Shown one piece after another: positions 26,888 through 35,663 of a DNA stretch of 64,000 bases (its first letter is position 1; every line of letters begins with the position of its first letter). This DNA comes from Mucilaginibacter xinganensis (lineage in GTDB: Bacteria > Bacteroidota > Bacteroidia > Sphingobacteriales > Sphingobacteriaceae), in the NCBI RefSeq assembly GCF_002257585.1, contig NZ_CP022743.1, positions 4,526,001 to 4,590,000 on the forward strand. The letters are read 5' to 3'. The notes below the pieces were generated by a model. That model had not been told where the DNA came from, made no database searches, and saw only the letters and a list, made by a program, of their open reading frames with translations. A program made the translations under genes and the position numbers.

Positions 26888-29185
26888 ATGAAAAAAGGGC
26901 TACAAGCGGGTTGTTGGGAATGGAATATAAAGGGCGATTTGCCTTTTGATGACGTTTCGCTTATGAAAAACCTCGGTTTTACTTCAGATGAGTTAAACAC
27001 TTCGCCGATCTGGTCGCAAAAAATTCCTGACGTTAATCTAGAACTTTTCAAACAACAATTACAGTCCCATATTAAAAGCCATGCCACCGATCCTTTTGCC
27101 CAGGAAGTTTGTTTTCTATATAAAGGAGGCAAAAAGCGCTATTTTGTTTTTACCGGTCGTATAGTTCAATGGGATAATGACCAACCATTATTAATGATCG
27201 GCAGTTATTTCGATATGACCAGTCAGCGGGAAACAGAAAAGGAACTATCAAGAGTTAAACGTTTTTTAACTAAAACCAGCGACTCGTCAGAAGTTGGTGG
27301 GTGGGAAATCAACATGAACACCATGCAGGTAACATGGACGCTGGGAACCCGTCAAATATTTGGATTACCGGAGGATTTTATACCCGATAAAGACAATTTT
27401 GCACAGTTTTTTAAAGAAAGTCCTGATCGCCAGTTATTGAAGGACGCCTTTGAAGAAGCCGTTACAAAGGGTAAGTCATATGACCTGGAACTTCGGGTGA
27501 TTAACGCCGCCGATGAGGAGATTTGGACGCGCACCATAGGACAGCCAGAGTTTGAGAATGGCCGGTGCATACGCGTTTATGGCATATTTCAGGATATAAC
27601 CACGCAGAAACGTGATGCCGAAAAGCTGGCGATGAAGCAACTTCAATTAGAAGCTTTTATTAGCAGCGCCCCTGCAGCAATTGCTATGCTCGACAAGAGT
27701 TATAACTACATTGCAGCGAGCAAAATATGGATGGCTTCCTACAATATTGATGTGTCAACCATTATTGGCAAAAACCATTTACAAATTTTTCACGAAATAT
27801 CTGAAGAATGGAAAGGATATATGGCCCGATGCCTCAAGGGCGAATCATTTAAAATGGAGGAAGACCAGTTTACCAGGCGCGATGGAAAGCTGGAATGGCT
27901 GCGTTGGGAAATTAAGCCATGGTATGAGGCCCCCGGACAAGTTGGCGGCATCATTTTATTTACAGAACTTATAACCGAAAAAAAGAGAGCTCAGGAAGAG
28001 CTGATAAAAGCCAAGGAACAAGCGGAAATAGCATTACAGGCCAAATCACGATTTTTATCGGTAATGAGCCATGAAATACGTACGCCCATGAATGCGGTAA
28101 TCGGTTTTAGTAACCTGCTACTCGAAAACCCTCGCGACGACCAGCAAGAATACCTTAACTTACTTAAGTTTTCGGCAGATAACCTGATGGTTATCATCAA
28201 TGACATTTTAAGTCTCAGCAAAATTGAGGAGGGGATGGTTATCCTGGAACTGATTGATTTTAATTTAAAAGAATTACTGGAAAACATCTATGCCATCAAC
28301 AAAGCGGTAATAACTGGTAAAAACATCACTCTGCAGTTAAATTATGATAAAAAGCTGCCATCATTTGTTAAAGGCGATTCAGTAAGGTTAGGACAAATCA
28401 TTAGTAACCTGGTAAATAATGCTGTAAAGTTTACCGATACCGGCGGCGTAACTATAACAGCCAAAATGGTTGTCGAGCATCACGGCTACTCCAGCGTGTA
28501 TTTTGAAGTTCGTGATACCGGCATTGGCATACCCGAAGATAAACAGGATCATGTTTTTGGCATTTTCACCCAAGCAAGTACCGAAACCACGCGAAAGTTT
28601 GGCGGAATAGGGCTGGGATTGGCAATTTGCCGGCGACTGGTAGAGTTGATGGGCGGCAAAATAAAGATTAAAAGTAAAGTTGGCGAAGGATCCGCCTTTT
28701 ATTTTACGCTAAAACTCAAAAAGGCCGGGGCTGCTGCACCTGCAACAAAGCTACAGGGTAGTGTTTCTGTTAAAGACAGTAACAGCAGAGATACTATAAG
28801 GGGAACCAGGTTGTTGCTCGCCGAGGATAATGCCATAAATGTTTTGGTAGTAAAGCGTTATCTTGAACTATGGGGTGTTGAGTTCGATGTTGTTGAAAAT
28901 GGGGAAAAGGCGGTGCAGTTGGTTGCTGAAAATGATTATGATTTAATATTGATGGATTTGCAAATGCCTGTAATGGATGGATATGAAGCTGCCATGAAAA
29001 TCAGACAGATGAAGGAAAAAAAGTACTCGACTATCCCCATCATTGCTATAACGGCTTCCCTGGTGGGCGATATCAAACAAGCGGTAATTAATAGTGGCAT
29101 GAATTCGTGGATAAGCAAGCCATTTAACCCGGGTGAGCTTTTTGACATCATTAAAAACTATTCAAGGGCAAAATCGCATAAATAA
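26888..29185 (+). CDS. Cytoplasmic PAS-domain hybrid histidine kinase
   Basis: The 765-residue protein has no signal peptide or membrane helix. Residues 1-120 look like a divergent PAS domain, 130-240 are a PAS_3/PAC module (EIWTRTIGQPEFENGRCIRVYGIFQD), and 255-370 another PAS (MLDKSYNYIAASKIWM). HisKA has phospho-His in [13 protein letters not shown] near residue 391. HATPase boxes are NLVNNAVKFTD, VRDTGIGIPED and FGGIGLGLAICRRL. A C-terminal receiver (about 640-755) carries the phospho-acceptor Asp in LILMDLQMPVMDGYE near 687. It lies 148 bp after the larger hybrid kinase on the same strand, which suggests joint expression or a phosphorelay pair. No response regulator with an output domain is encoded beside them. 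Confidence 0.88.
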   Translation: MKKGLQAGCWEWNIKGDLPFDDVSLMKNLGFTSDELNTSPIWSQKIPDVNLELFKQQLQSHIKSHATDPFAQEVCFLYKGGKKRYFVFTGRIVQWDNDQPLLMIGSYFDMTSQRETEKELSRVKRFLTKTSDSSEVGGWEINMNTMQVTWTLGTRQIFGLPEDFIPDKDNFAQFFKESPDRQLLKDAFEEAVTKGKSYDLELRVINAADEEIWTRTIGQPEFENGRCIRVYGIFQDITTQKRDAEKLAMKQLQLEAFISSAPAAIAMLDKSYNYIAASKIWMASYNIDVSTIIGKNHLQIFHEISEEWKGYMARCLKGESFKMEEDQFTRRDGKLEWLRWEIKPWYEAPGQVGGIILFTELITEKKRAQEELIKAKEQAEIALQAKSRFLSVMSHEIRTPMNAVIGFSNLLLENPRDDQQEYLNLLKFSADNLMVIINDILSLSKIEEGMVILELIDFNLKELLENIYAINKAVITGKNITLQLNYDKKLPSFVKGDSVRLGQIISNLVNNAVKFTDTGGVTITAKMVVEHHGYSSVYFEVRDTGIGIPEDKQDHVFGIFTQASTETTRKFGGIGLGLAICRRLVELMGGKIKIKSKVGEGSAFYFTLKLKKAGAAAPATKLQGSVSVKDSNSRDTIRGTRLLLAEDNAINVLVVKRYLELWGVEFDVVENGEKAVQLVAENDYDLILMDLQMPVMDGYEAAMKIRQMKEKKYSTIPIIAITASLVGDIKQAVINSGMNSWISKPFNPGELFDIIKNYSRAKSHK

Positions 29186-29208
29186 TATAAGTGATAGTCG
29201 GCTAACAC

Positions 29209-30207
29209 CTATTCACCCTGAAATTCTTCATCTACACTCTCTCTCAAATCATAAAGTAACCATTGTTTTTTGGCGATAGATTGCGTCTTTGATCTCAGCA
29301 GTTTTATAAAATCATTTACGCCTACGGGTTCGTTGCCATTACCATGGATCAATACAATGCTGCCTGCCTGTGGCTGCTGCCCTTTTGCCAGCCAGGCATC
29401 GGTGCCAATCGGGATCAGTCCGAAATCGGTGATCTCAAACACCAGTTTCTGGTCAGACACAAGGCCGGGGAAGCGAAAGAACACCGAAGGCAACAAGCCG
29501 TTTTTAAGCATAGCTATTTCTGTTTGCAGTACTTCGTAACTAATATTTGTACCTGCCTCCAGCAAAAAGTTTTGTTTTAAGGGCAGCTTTGCGCTTACCC
29601 GGTGATTGAAAGAATGATTGATCCAGGTGACATAAATCTCATGGTCCTGCTGCATTTTTTTTAGCCAGTCCAGGTCCTGCGGATGCTGCCGCATCCAGAT
29701 GCCCGTAATGGAAAGCGCCACAGGTACCGGGTGTTCCACTCTTTTAAATTCAGTTATAATATCGGTAAAGATCCTTTTATCAAGCGGCTTGTGCGACGGG
29801 CAAAGGTCGGCAGTTAAACTTATGCCAGTTTGTTTGGGCATCCCGCTTTCAATACCGGCATCCTGTATATTAACTGATTGTTTTTCGGCTTTTTGTAAAG
29901 CCTTTATGTAAGGCGTTCTTTTAAAAAATATCCTTGCCTCATCCATCGACATCGGTTTAACCTGGTAAAAGCCGGGCTCATCTATTTTAGTCTCCAGCGT
30001 TTGTGGATTTACCAGCAAAAAATAGCTTTTACCATCGTTTTCAAACTGGCGGATGATCATCCAATCCTGCGGAGAATGCTTGGCCCATCCATAGTAAACC
30101 TTATAGTTCGTTATTTTTGTATAATTGGCCTGAGCATTTGCTAACTGCTGTAAACAAATCAAACCGGCAAACATTAAAAGAAGGCGTTTTATATAATCAG
30201 GATACAT
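29209..30207 (-). CDS. Secreted polysaccharide deacetylase-like protein (CE4 fold)
   Basis: The 332-residue protein has a signal peptide ending LANAQ and a C-terminal NodB-like domain. GISLTADLCPSHKPLDKRIF supplies a degenerate first Asp motif and YVTWINHSFNHRVS contains the His-x3-His metal motif. VFFRFPGLVSDQKLVFEI holds the motif-3 RFPG and SIVLIHGNGNEPVG is the usual LH-like last motif. CE4 enzymes deacetylate chitin-like oligosaccharides, peptidoglycan or exopolysaccharide. The first motif reads TAD rather than TDD, so activity or metal use may differ. The gene overlaps the preceding membrane-protein gene by 11 bp, implying translational coupling. Confidence 0.75.
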   Translation of the reverse strand: MYPDYIKRLLLMFAGLICLQQLANAQANYTKITNYKVYYGWAKHSPQDWMIIRQFENDGKSYFLLVNPQTLETKIDEPGFYQVKPMSMDEARIFFKRTPYIKALQKAEKQSVNIQDAGIESGMPKQTGISLTADLCPSHKPLDKRIFTDIITEFKRVEHPVPVALSITGIWMRQHPQDLDWLKKMQQDHEIYVTWINHSFNHRVSAKLPLKQNFLLEAGTNISYEVLQTEIAMLKNGLLPSVFFRFPGLVSDQKLVFEITDFGLIPIGTDAWLAKGQQPQAGSIVLIHGNGNEPVGVNDFIKLLRSKTQSIAKKQWLLYDLRESVDEEFQGE

Positions 30208-30706
30208 TTTTATTTGAGTTCCAGTTTTTACCTGTTACTATTGCAAGTATAACTAACAATGCTACTAAAAAGATTTGCAGATAAAAGATTATTTGCGTGA
30301 TCCCAACGAATGGATTAGGTTGAGGAGCGGCCATAATTGGCTGATGAGATGATGATGCTGAAAGTGGAGGATAAATGGTCCAGCCGTTGAATTGACTTGT
30401 TTTTTTAGACATTACAGCCAGAGATCCAATAAATTTGGACACTTCAATATTGATAAAAAACAGACTTAGTAATAATATAATATTCTGAAGCCTCCGCTTA
30501 TACTTATAAAATGCCTCCTTAATTATATAAATAAAAAATATAAGCAGCAAAACAGGAAAGCCTACAATATTTTCCGAAAAAACCAGATAGGTATCATGAA
30601 GGTTTATATCTAATTGAGGTCTCCCAAATAAAACGACCAATATTCGAACCAATAAAACTGAGGCGGCTAATATGAATATCTCAATAAGGAAAGTCTTCCG
30701 TTTCAT
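30197..30706 (-). CDS. Small integral membrane protein of unknown function
   Basis: The 169-residue protein has about four hydrophobic helices (residues 8-28, 45-65, 75-95 and 140-162). After the first helix comes DINLHDTYLVFSENIVGFP, which recalls the LHDTYFVVAHFHYV helix of haem-copper oxidase subunit I, but the second and third haem-ligand histidines are absent. It overlaps the deacetylase-like gene by 11 bp on the same strand, so the two are probably co-translated. I cannot assign a function; a role beside the exported deacetylase is only positional inference. Confidence 0.55.
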   Translation of the reverse strand: MKRKTFLIEIFILAASVLLVRILVVLFGRPQLDINLHDTYLVFSENIVGFPVLLLIFFIYIIKEAFYKYKRRLQNIILLLSLFFINIEVSKFIGSLAVMSKKTSQFNGWTIYPPLSASSSHQPIMAAPQPNPFVGITQIIFYLQIFLVALLVILAIVTGKNWNSNKNVS

Positions 30707-30766
30707 TGTGTGAATATAAACTTATGCTTTAATTTAAAAAAAATGATTCAACCATATCATTACTAA

Positions 30767-30854
30767 ATTTCGGATTAAGTATTTAAGTTTGTATTTGAGC
30801 ATTTTGTAATGCAAACTATTAAAATTCCGAAATCGAACGTCGGAAATCCGAAAT
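30767..30854. repeat. Nested inverted repeats in the pdxJ leader
   Basis: Three inverted repeats are nested here. ATTTCGGATT (30767-30776) pairs with AATCCGAAAT (30845-30854). GTTTGTATT (30787-30795) pairs with AATGCAAAC (30808-30816). TTCCGA (30825-30830) pairs with TCGGAA (30840-30845). The outer arm could also pair with the inner TTCCGAAAT, so alternative folds are possible. They end four bases before the pdxJ start codon. Confidence 0.55.
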
Positions 30855-30858
30855 AAAA

Positions 30859-31584
30859 ATGACAAGATTATCCGTCAATATCAATAAAATAGCAACGCTT
30901 CGTAACTCGCGCGGCGGCAATAACCCCGATCTGATCCAGGTGGCTAAAGACTGCGAGCGTTTCGGCGCGCAGGGAATAACTGTACACCCGCGCCCGGATG
31001 AAAGACATATCCGTTACCAGGATGTTTTTGACCTGAAAAAAATTGTGACCACCGAGTTTAATATTGAGGGCAATTCCCAGGAGCAAAAATTCATAGACCT
31101 GGTGCTGGCTAATAAACCCGAACAGGTTACCCTTGTCCCTGATGTTTTAGGGCAGATTACCTCAAACCATGGCTGGGATACTATTGCTAATCAGCAATAT
31201 CTAACTGACATGATTACGGTTTTTAAAAACGCCGGTATCAGGGTGTCGATATTTGTTGATCCGGATGTTGAAATGGTTGAGGGTGCGGCCAAAACCGGTA
31301 CCGACCGCATTGAGCTTTATACCGAGGCTTATGCTCATCAATATCATGCAAACAAAGAATTGGCTATAGCTCCTTATATAAAAGCCGCAGAAGTGGCTGA
31401 AGAATTGGGTCTCGGTATAAATGCAGGCCACGACCTTGACCTGCAAAACCTTAAATATTTTGCAGCGAACATTCCGGGTTTGGATGAGGTAAGTATCGGG
31501 CACGCGCTTATAAGCGATGCTTTATATTATGGGCTGGAAAATACGATACAAATGTATTTGCGCTGTTTAGATAAGACCCAATAA
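30859..31584 (+). CDS. pdxJ: Pyridoxine 5'-phosphate synthase
   Basis: PdxJ condenses 1-deoxyxylulose 5-phosphate with 3-amino-2-oxopropyl phosphate to make pyridoxine phosphate, the last ring-forming step of the DXP-dependent vitamin B6 pathway. The 241-residue TIM barrel shows [66 protein letters not shown] and [27 protein letters not shown] supplies the phosphate site. The length and motif order are normal. It is monocistronic, with an unusual leader of nested inverted repeats. Its product supplies the PLP used by enzymes such as the adjacent GcvP. Confidence 0.95.
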   Translation: MTRLSVNINKIATLRNSRGGNNPDLIQVAKDCERFGAQGITVHPRPDERHIRYQDVFDLKKIVTTEFNIEGNSQEQKFIDLVLANKPEQVTLVPDVLGQITSNHGWDTIANQQYLTDMITVFKNAGIRVSIFVDPDVEMVEGAAKTGTDRIELYTEAYAHQYHANKELAIAPYIKAAEVAEELGLGINAGHDLDLQNLKYFAANIPGLDEVSIGHALISDALYYGLENTIQMYLRCLDKTQ

Positions 31585-31595
31585 TTGGTATAAAA

Positions 31596-31630
31596 AAGGG
31601 TCGGCATTTTAAATTAAATACCGGCCCTTA
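31596..31630 (+). terminator. Probable terminator after pdxJ
   Basis: AAGGGTCGG pairs with CCGGCCCTT (one G-T pair) across a 16-base AT-rich loop. T residues follow only sparsely, so it is of moderate quality. Confidence 0.5.
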
Positions 31631-31680
31631 TCGTTCAAAAAAGCTACCCAGGATAAGCACCCTGTTTTGCTTCTTTCTTG

Positions 31681-31857
31681 TTAGTCATTATTACAGCAAA
31701 TTAAATACTGCCCTGTATTACAATATTGAATCTGGTTAGGGGTGTAAGTACACCCGTAAGTTAACAGCGGTGGCAAAGGCCCGCAAGAGCATCCCGGCGG
31801 CAATTGTACTTTTCCACCATTTACATTTTTCATTTCATTCCTGGTTAGCTTGTTCAT
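31681..31857 (-). CDS. Short Cys-rich double-glycine leader peptide (58 residues)
   Basis: ATG at 31857 opens a 58-codon frame ending in TAA at 31681. The leader MNKLTRNEMKNVNGG is very short, with the family features Leu-Thr, Glu-Met and Gly-Gly at residues 14-15. The core contains GCSCGPLPP, YGCTYTPNQ and a C-terminal YLICCNND, giving six cysteines in total. The leader pattern L(T/S)(K/R)xE(M/L)xxVxGGK is the same as in the 37.9-39.1 kb peptides, so it is a divergent relative. It stands alone between pdxJ and gcvP on the opposite strand. No processing or export gene is adjacent. It is shorter than 60 residues and easily missed by automated calling. Function is inferred from architecture. 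Confidence 0.72.
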   Translation of the reverse strand: MNKLTRNEMKNVNGGKVQLPPGCSCGPLPPLLTYGCTYTPNQIQYCNTGQYLICCNND

Positions 31858-32240
31858 TTGGTTTAGTGATTTAGTTATTTGACCCTAGTTTTGTTATCGG
31901 TACAGGGTGCTTATACCGCAGATCGCTATTTTAGTTTATAGGTATGAGTATTGCCCCGTTAAACTGTTGTGTAAATCCTCAAATTATGATGCTGTTTTTT
32001 ATTTGTGACTAATGGTTAAGGTTAATAACCCAAGGTAGATAAAAAAATGCGAAAAGCAGCAAACCATCTAATATTTTCCAATCAGGCAATACCGGCAACC
32101 TTTCTACTGCAAAACAGACCAATATGCGGCAGCAACATTTAATGGTTTTGCTAAAAGTTTTCAGGGATCGGGCTGTAAAACAATTTGCCTTACCGGCAAT
32201 TACATCTTACTGTAAAATACATAACATTAGCTTAACGCAA
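31858..32240. other. Intergenic region without a recognised feature
   Basis: This 383-base AT-rich stretch between the peptide gene and the gcvP promoter shows no convincing open frame, tRNA or riboswitch. I looked for paired glycine-aptamer motifs because gcvP lies downstream and saw none. The peptide promoter must lie at its left end, but no clear TAnnTTTG box was found. Confidence 0.5.
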
Positions 32241-32271
32241 TTGATACTCATTTTATAAAATTGTACCTTTG
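32241..32271 (+). promoter_or_regulatory. Promoter of gcvP
   Basis: TTG at 32241-32243 and TACCTTTG at 32264-32271 are spaced by 20 bases, a full match to the Bacteroidota housekeeping consensus. The start codon follows only 25 bases after the box, so the leader is very short. Confidence 0.65.
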
Positions 32272-32295
32272 CAGCAAAATAACTGACCCCATTTG

Positions 32296-35205
32296 ATGAA
32301 GTTGAATATTGATTACCAGGAAAAATTCCAGTCGCGTCATATAGCTCCAAACGAAGCTGATACGGCACAAATGTTAAAAGCTATTGGCGTAAATTCATTA
32401 GATGAATTGATCAGCCAAACCATTCCGGAAAAAATAAGGTTAAAAGCACCGCTTGATCTTCCGCCGGCAAAAAGCGAGTTTGATTATTTAAATACGCTTA
32501 AACAAACTGCATCAAAGAACAAAGTATTTAAATCGTTCATCGGGCAGGGTTATTACGATGTAATTGTGCCCGGTGTCATCCAGCGAAACATCCTGGAAAA
32601 TCCAGGCTGGTACACGCAATATACCCCCTACCAGGCTGAAATTGCACAGGGCCGCTTACAAGCCCTGCTGAACTTCCAAACCATGGTAATTGAACTTACC
32701 GGGATGGAAATTGCCAATGCCTCGTTACTTGATGAAGGTACCGCCGCTGCGGAAGCCATGTTTATGCAATACAGCACGCGTAAAAATCAAAGCGCTAATG
32801 TATTCTTTGTTTCTGAAGAGGTTTTCCCCCAAACTATTGATATTTTAAAAACCCGCGCACAGCCTTATGGTATTGAATTACTAATTGGCGACCACCAAAC
32901 CGTTGAGCTGACTGATGAGATGTTTGGTGCCATAATTCAATACCCTGCCGGAAGCGGTGCGGTTTATAACTATAAAAGTTATGCCGAAAAAGCACACGAA
33001 AAAGCCATTAAGCTTACTGTTGTTGCTGATATAATGAGCCTGGTGCTGTTAACGCCTCCGGGCGAATGGGGTGCCGACATTGTGGTTGGCTCTACCCAAC
33101 GCTTCGGTGTACCAATGGGCTTTGGGGGCCCACATGCTGCATTTTTTGCTACAAAAGAAGAATATAAAAGGTCAATCCCCGGCCGCATCATCGGTGTTAC
33201 CATTGACAGCGCCGGCGATTATGCGTTGCGGATGGCCTTACAAACCCGTGAGCAGCATATCCGCAGGGACAAAGCAACCTCCAACATTTGTACAGCACAG
33301 GCATTGCTGGCCATTATGGCTGGCATGTATGCCGTTTACCATGGCCCTAAAGGCGTAAAGCTAATTGCAGAAAGGATTCATGGATTAACCATTTTACTGG
33401 CAGAATCATTAAAGCAGTTAGGCTACGATCAATTGAACGGCGCTTATTTTGATACCGTTAAGTTCGATCTTGGTGCTTTAGCCGGCCCTATCCATAGCGA
33501 AGCCGTTAACAACCAGATGAACTTTAATTATAAAGGTTCGGCTGTTACTATCTCAGTTGATGAAACTACATCGCCTGAAGATATTAAAACGATTGTACGC
33601 TTTTTTGCCCGCGTAAAAGGTAAATCTTTAAATGATGTAAGCTTTGATGAGTTAACTCAAAATCTAAAAACCGTTATCCCGGCAGATCTTCAACGTAAAT
33701 CGGCTTATTTAACGCATGCAATATTTAATTCGCATCATTCAGAACATGAAATGCTGCGATATATCAAATCATTGGAAGCGAAAGACCTTTCCCTTTGCCA
33801 TTCCATGATCGCGTTGGGTTCATGCACCATGAAGCTGAATGCTACAACTGAGATGGTTCCGGTAACCTGGGCCGAATTCAGTAAAATGCACCCCTTTGCA
33901 CCAACCGATCAGGTTGGCGGTTATATGCAATTATTTGATGAATTAAATAAATGGCTAAGCGAAATTACAGGCTTTGCAGCGATGAGCCTGCAGCCTAATG
34001 CCGGTGCCCAGGGCGAGTATGCGGGCCTGATGGTAATCCGCGCTTATCATAACGACAAAGGCGACAGCCACCGTAATATTGCCCTTATTCCGTCATCAGC
34101 ACATGGCACTAACCCTGCTTCTGCAGCAATGGCCGGTATGAAAATTGTGGTGGTAAGGTGTGACGATAACGGGAATATTGATGTTGCCGATCTGAAAGCA
34201 AAAGCAGATCAGTATAAAAATGAACTTTCCTGTTTAATGGTTACTTACCCATCTACACACGGTGTGTTTGAAGAATCTATCATCGAGATCTGCGAAATCA
34301 TCCATGCAAATGGCGGCCAGGTTTATATGGACGGTGCCAATATGAATGCCCAGGTAGGCTTAACAAGCCCGGCTAACATAGGTGCAGACGTTTGCCACCT
34401 TAACTTACACAAAACGTTTTGCATTCCGCACGGCGGCGGCGGCCCGGGTATGGGCCCTATCGGCGTAGCCAAACACCTGGTACCTTATTTACCGGGCCAT
34501 GCAGTAGTTGATATTGACAAAGGCAAATCAATTCATGCCGTGTCATCAGCACCATGGGGGTCAGCCTCTATCCTGGTGATCTCACATGCTTATATTGCTA
34601 TGATGGGCAGCGAAGGTTTAACCAACGCCACCCGCTATGCCATTTTGAACGCTAACTACATTAAAAAACGTTTAGAGCATCATTACCCTGTATTATATAC
34701 AGGCGCTAATGGCCGTTGCGCACATGAAATGATATTAGATTGCAGAGCGTTTAAAAACTTTGGTATAGAAGTTACTGATATTGCTAAACGATTAATGGAC
34801 TATGGTTTCCACGCACCAACTGTATCGTTCCCGGTTGCGGGTACGGTTATGGTTGAACCAACGGAATCAGAACCGAAGCATGAACTGGATCGTTTTTGCG
34901 ATGCGATGATCTCCATCCGCCATGAAATTGACAATGTAGAAAAAGGCATTTTAGATAAAACTGATAACCCGCTTAAAAATGCGCCACACACCGCATCGGT
35001 TATTACAGCTAATGAATGGGAACACCCCTACACCCGCCAAAATGCTGCATTCCCGCTGCCTTATGTTGCAGCCTTCAAATTCTGGCCATCCGTTGGTCGT
35101 GTGAACGATACTTATGGTGACCGGACCCTGATCTGCAGCTGCCCGCCTTTAACTGACTATGAGTTTGAAGAAAGCGAAGTAACAACACCGGAATACGGAA
35201 CGTGA
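32296..35205 (+). CDS. gcvP: Glycine dehydrogenase (decarboxylating), P-protein of the glycine cleavage system
   Basis: The single-chain P-protein (969 residues) decarboxylates glycine with pyridoxal phosphate and passes the aminomethyl group to lipoyl-GcvH. The N-terminal half has [20 protein letters not shown] and [20 protein letters not shown]. The C-terminal half carries the cofactor lysine in [20 protein letters not shown] near residue 705, and both halves are intact. ATG at 32296 is preferred; the TTG immediately before it is also in frame. gcvT and gcvH are not in the window, so the system is split in this genome. It is monocistronic, with its own promoter and terminator. Confidence 0.96.
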   Translation: MKLNIDYQEKFQSRHIAPNEADTAQMLKAIGVNSLDELISQTIPEKIRLKAPLDLPPAKSEFDYLNTLKQTASKNKVFKSFIGQGYYDVIVPGVIQRNILENPGWYTQYTPYQAEIAQGRLQALLNFQTMVIELTGMEIANASLLDEGTAAAEAMFMQYSTRKNQSANVFFVSEEVFPQTIDILKTRAQPYGIELLIGDHQTVELTDEMFGAIIQYPAGSGAVYNYKSYAEKAHEKAIKLTVVADIMSLVLLTPPGEWGADIVVGSTQRFGVPMGFGGPHAAFFATKEEYKRSIPGRIIGVTIDSAGDYALRMALQTREQHIRRDKATSNICTAQALLAIMAGMYAVYHGPKGVKLIAERIHGLTILLAESLKQLGYDQLNGAYFDTVKFDLGALAGPIHSEAVNNQMNFNYKGSAVTISVDETTSPEDIKTIVRFFARVKGKSLNDVSFDELTQNLKTVIPADLQRKSAYLTHAIFNSHHSEHEMLRYIKSLEAKDLSLCHSMIALGSCTMKLNATTEMVPVTWAEFSKMHPFAPTDQVGGYMQLFDELNKWLSEITGFAAMSLQPNAGAQGEYAGLMVIRAYHNDKGDSHRNIALIPSSAHGTNPASAAMAGMKIVVVRCDDNGNIDVADLKAKADQYKNELSCLMVTYPSTHGVFEESIIEICEIIHANGGQVYMDGANMNAQVGLTSPANIGADVCHLNLHKTFCIPHGGGGPGMGPIGVAKHLVPYLPGHAVVDIDKGKSIHAVSSAPWGSASILVISHAYIAMMGSEGLTNATRYAILNANYIKKRLEHHYPVLYTGANGRCAHEMILDCRAFKNFGIEVTDIAKRLMDYGFHAPTVSFPVAGTVMVEPTESEPKHELDRFCDAMISIRHEIDNVEKGILDKTDNPLKNAPHTASVITANEWEHPYTRQNAAFPLPYVAAFKFWPSVGRVNDTYGDRTLICSCPPLTDYEFEESEVTTPEYGT

Positions 35206-35270
35206 GATTGATATGCAGATTTTTGACGTGCAGACGCGCGGATGAAATTGGCTAATAAAATAAGTAGGAA

Positions 35271-35301
35271 AGCCGTTGGATATTTATCCGGCGGCTTTTT
35301 T
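35271..35301 (+). terminator. Terminator of gcvP
   Basis: AGCCGTTGGATA pairs imperfectly with TATCCGGCGGCT and is followed by six T residues. It lies about 65 bases after the gcvP stop. Confidence 0.75.
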
Positions 35302-35603
35302 GTTTAATTAACGTGATTTCAACATAAGCAAAAGGTAAGCTAACACCTAAACCGCTCTGCAACCACGTGCAACTGTAGTTTTAGATGAAGCAAGTTTATG
35401 CAATTCACGCCGCTAAAGCGTTCCATTTTTCTCAGCGGAACACCTGGAACACAGTGAAACATCCTGATTATCAGGGCATTTACTTTCTATCAAAAATAAA
35501 TAGATGTAAGTAACTGATAATTAACATGTTCCATAAATATTCTTATCGAATCCACGTTAATCAGGTTTGCAAATATTACTATTCTGGTTTCACCTCAAAT
35601 AAA
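35302..35603. other. Intergenic region between gcvP and dnaK
   Basis: This 302-base stretch between convergent genes holds no open frame I trust. A local cluster of GTTCC and GGAAC words near 35420-35455 and a further GTTCC near 35530 stand out, but I cannot name an element. Confidence 0.45.
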
Positions 35604-35632
35604 AACCCCGGCTAAATAAATAGCCGGGGTTA
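35604..35632 (-). terminator. Terminator of dnaK
   Basis: AACCCCGGCTA and TAGCCGGGGTT form an 11-bp stem with a six-base loop, followed on the minus strand by TTTTATTTG. It lies about 30 bases past the dnaK stop. Confidence 0.88.
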
Positions 35633-35663
35633 ATAGTTTAATATATCTCTTAGGAGATTGGGA

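Noticed and set aside
31858-32295. Possible glycine riboswitch before gcvP
   Set aside because: The promoter lies only 25 bases before the start codon, leaving no room for an aptamer in the leader, and no paired glycine-aptamer motifs were seen upstream.
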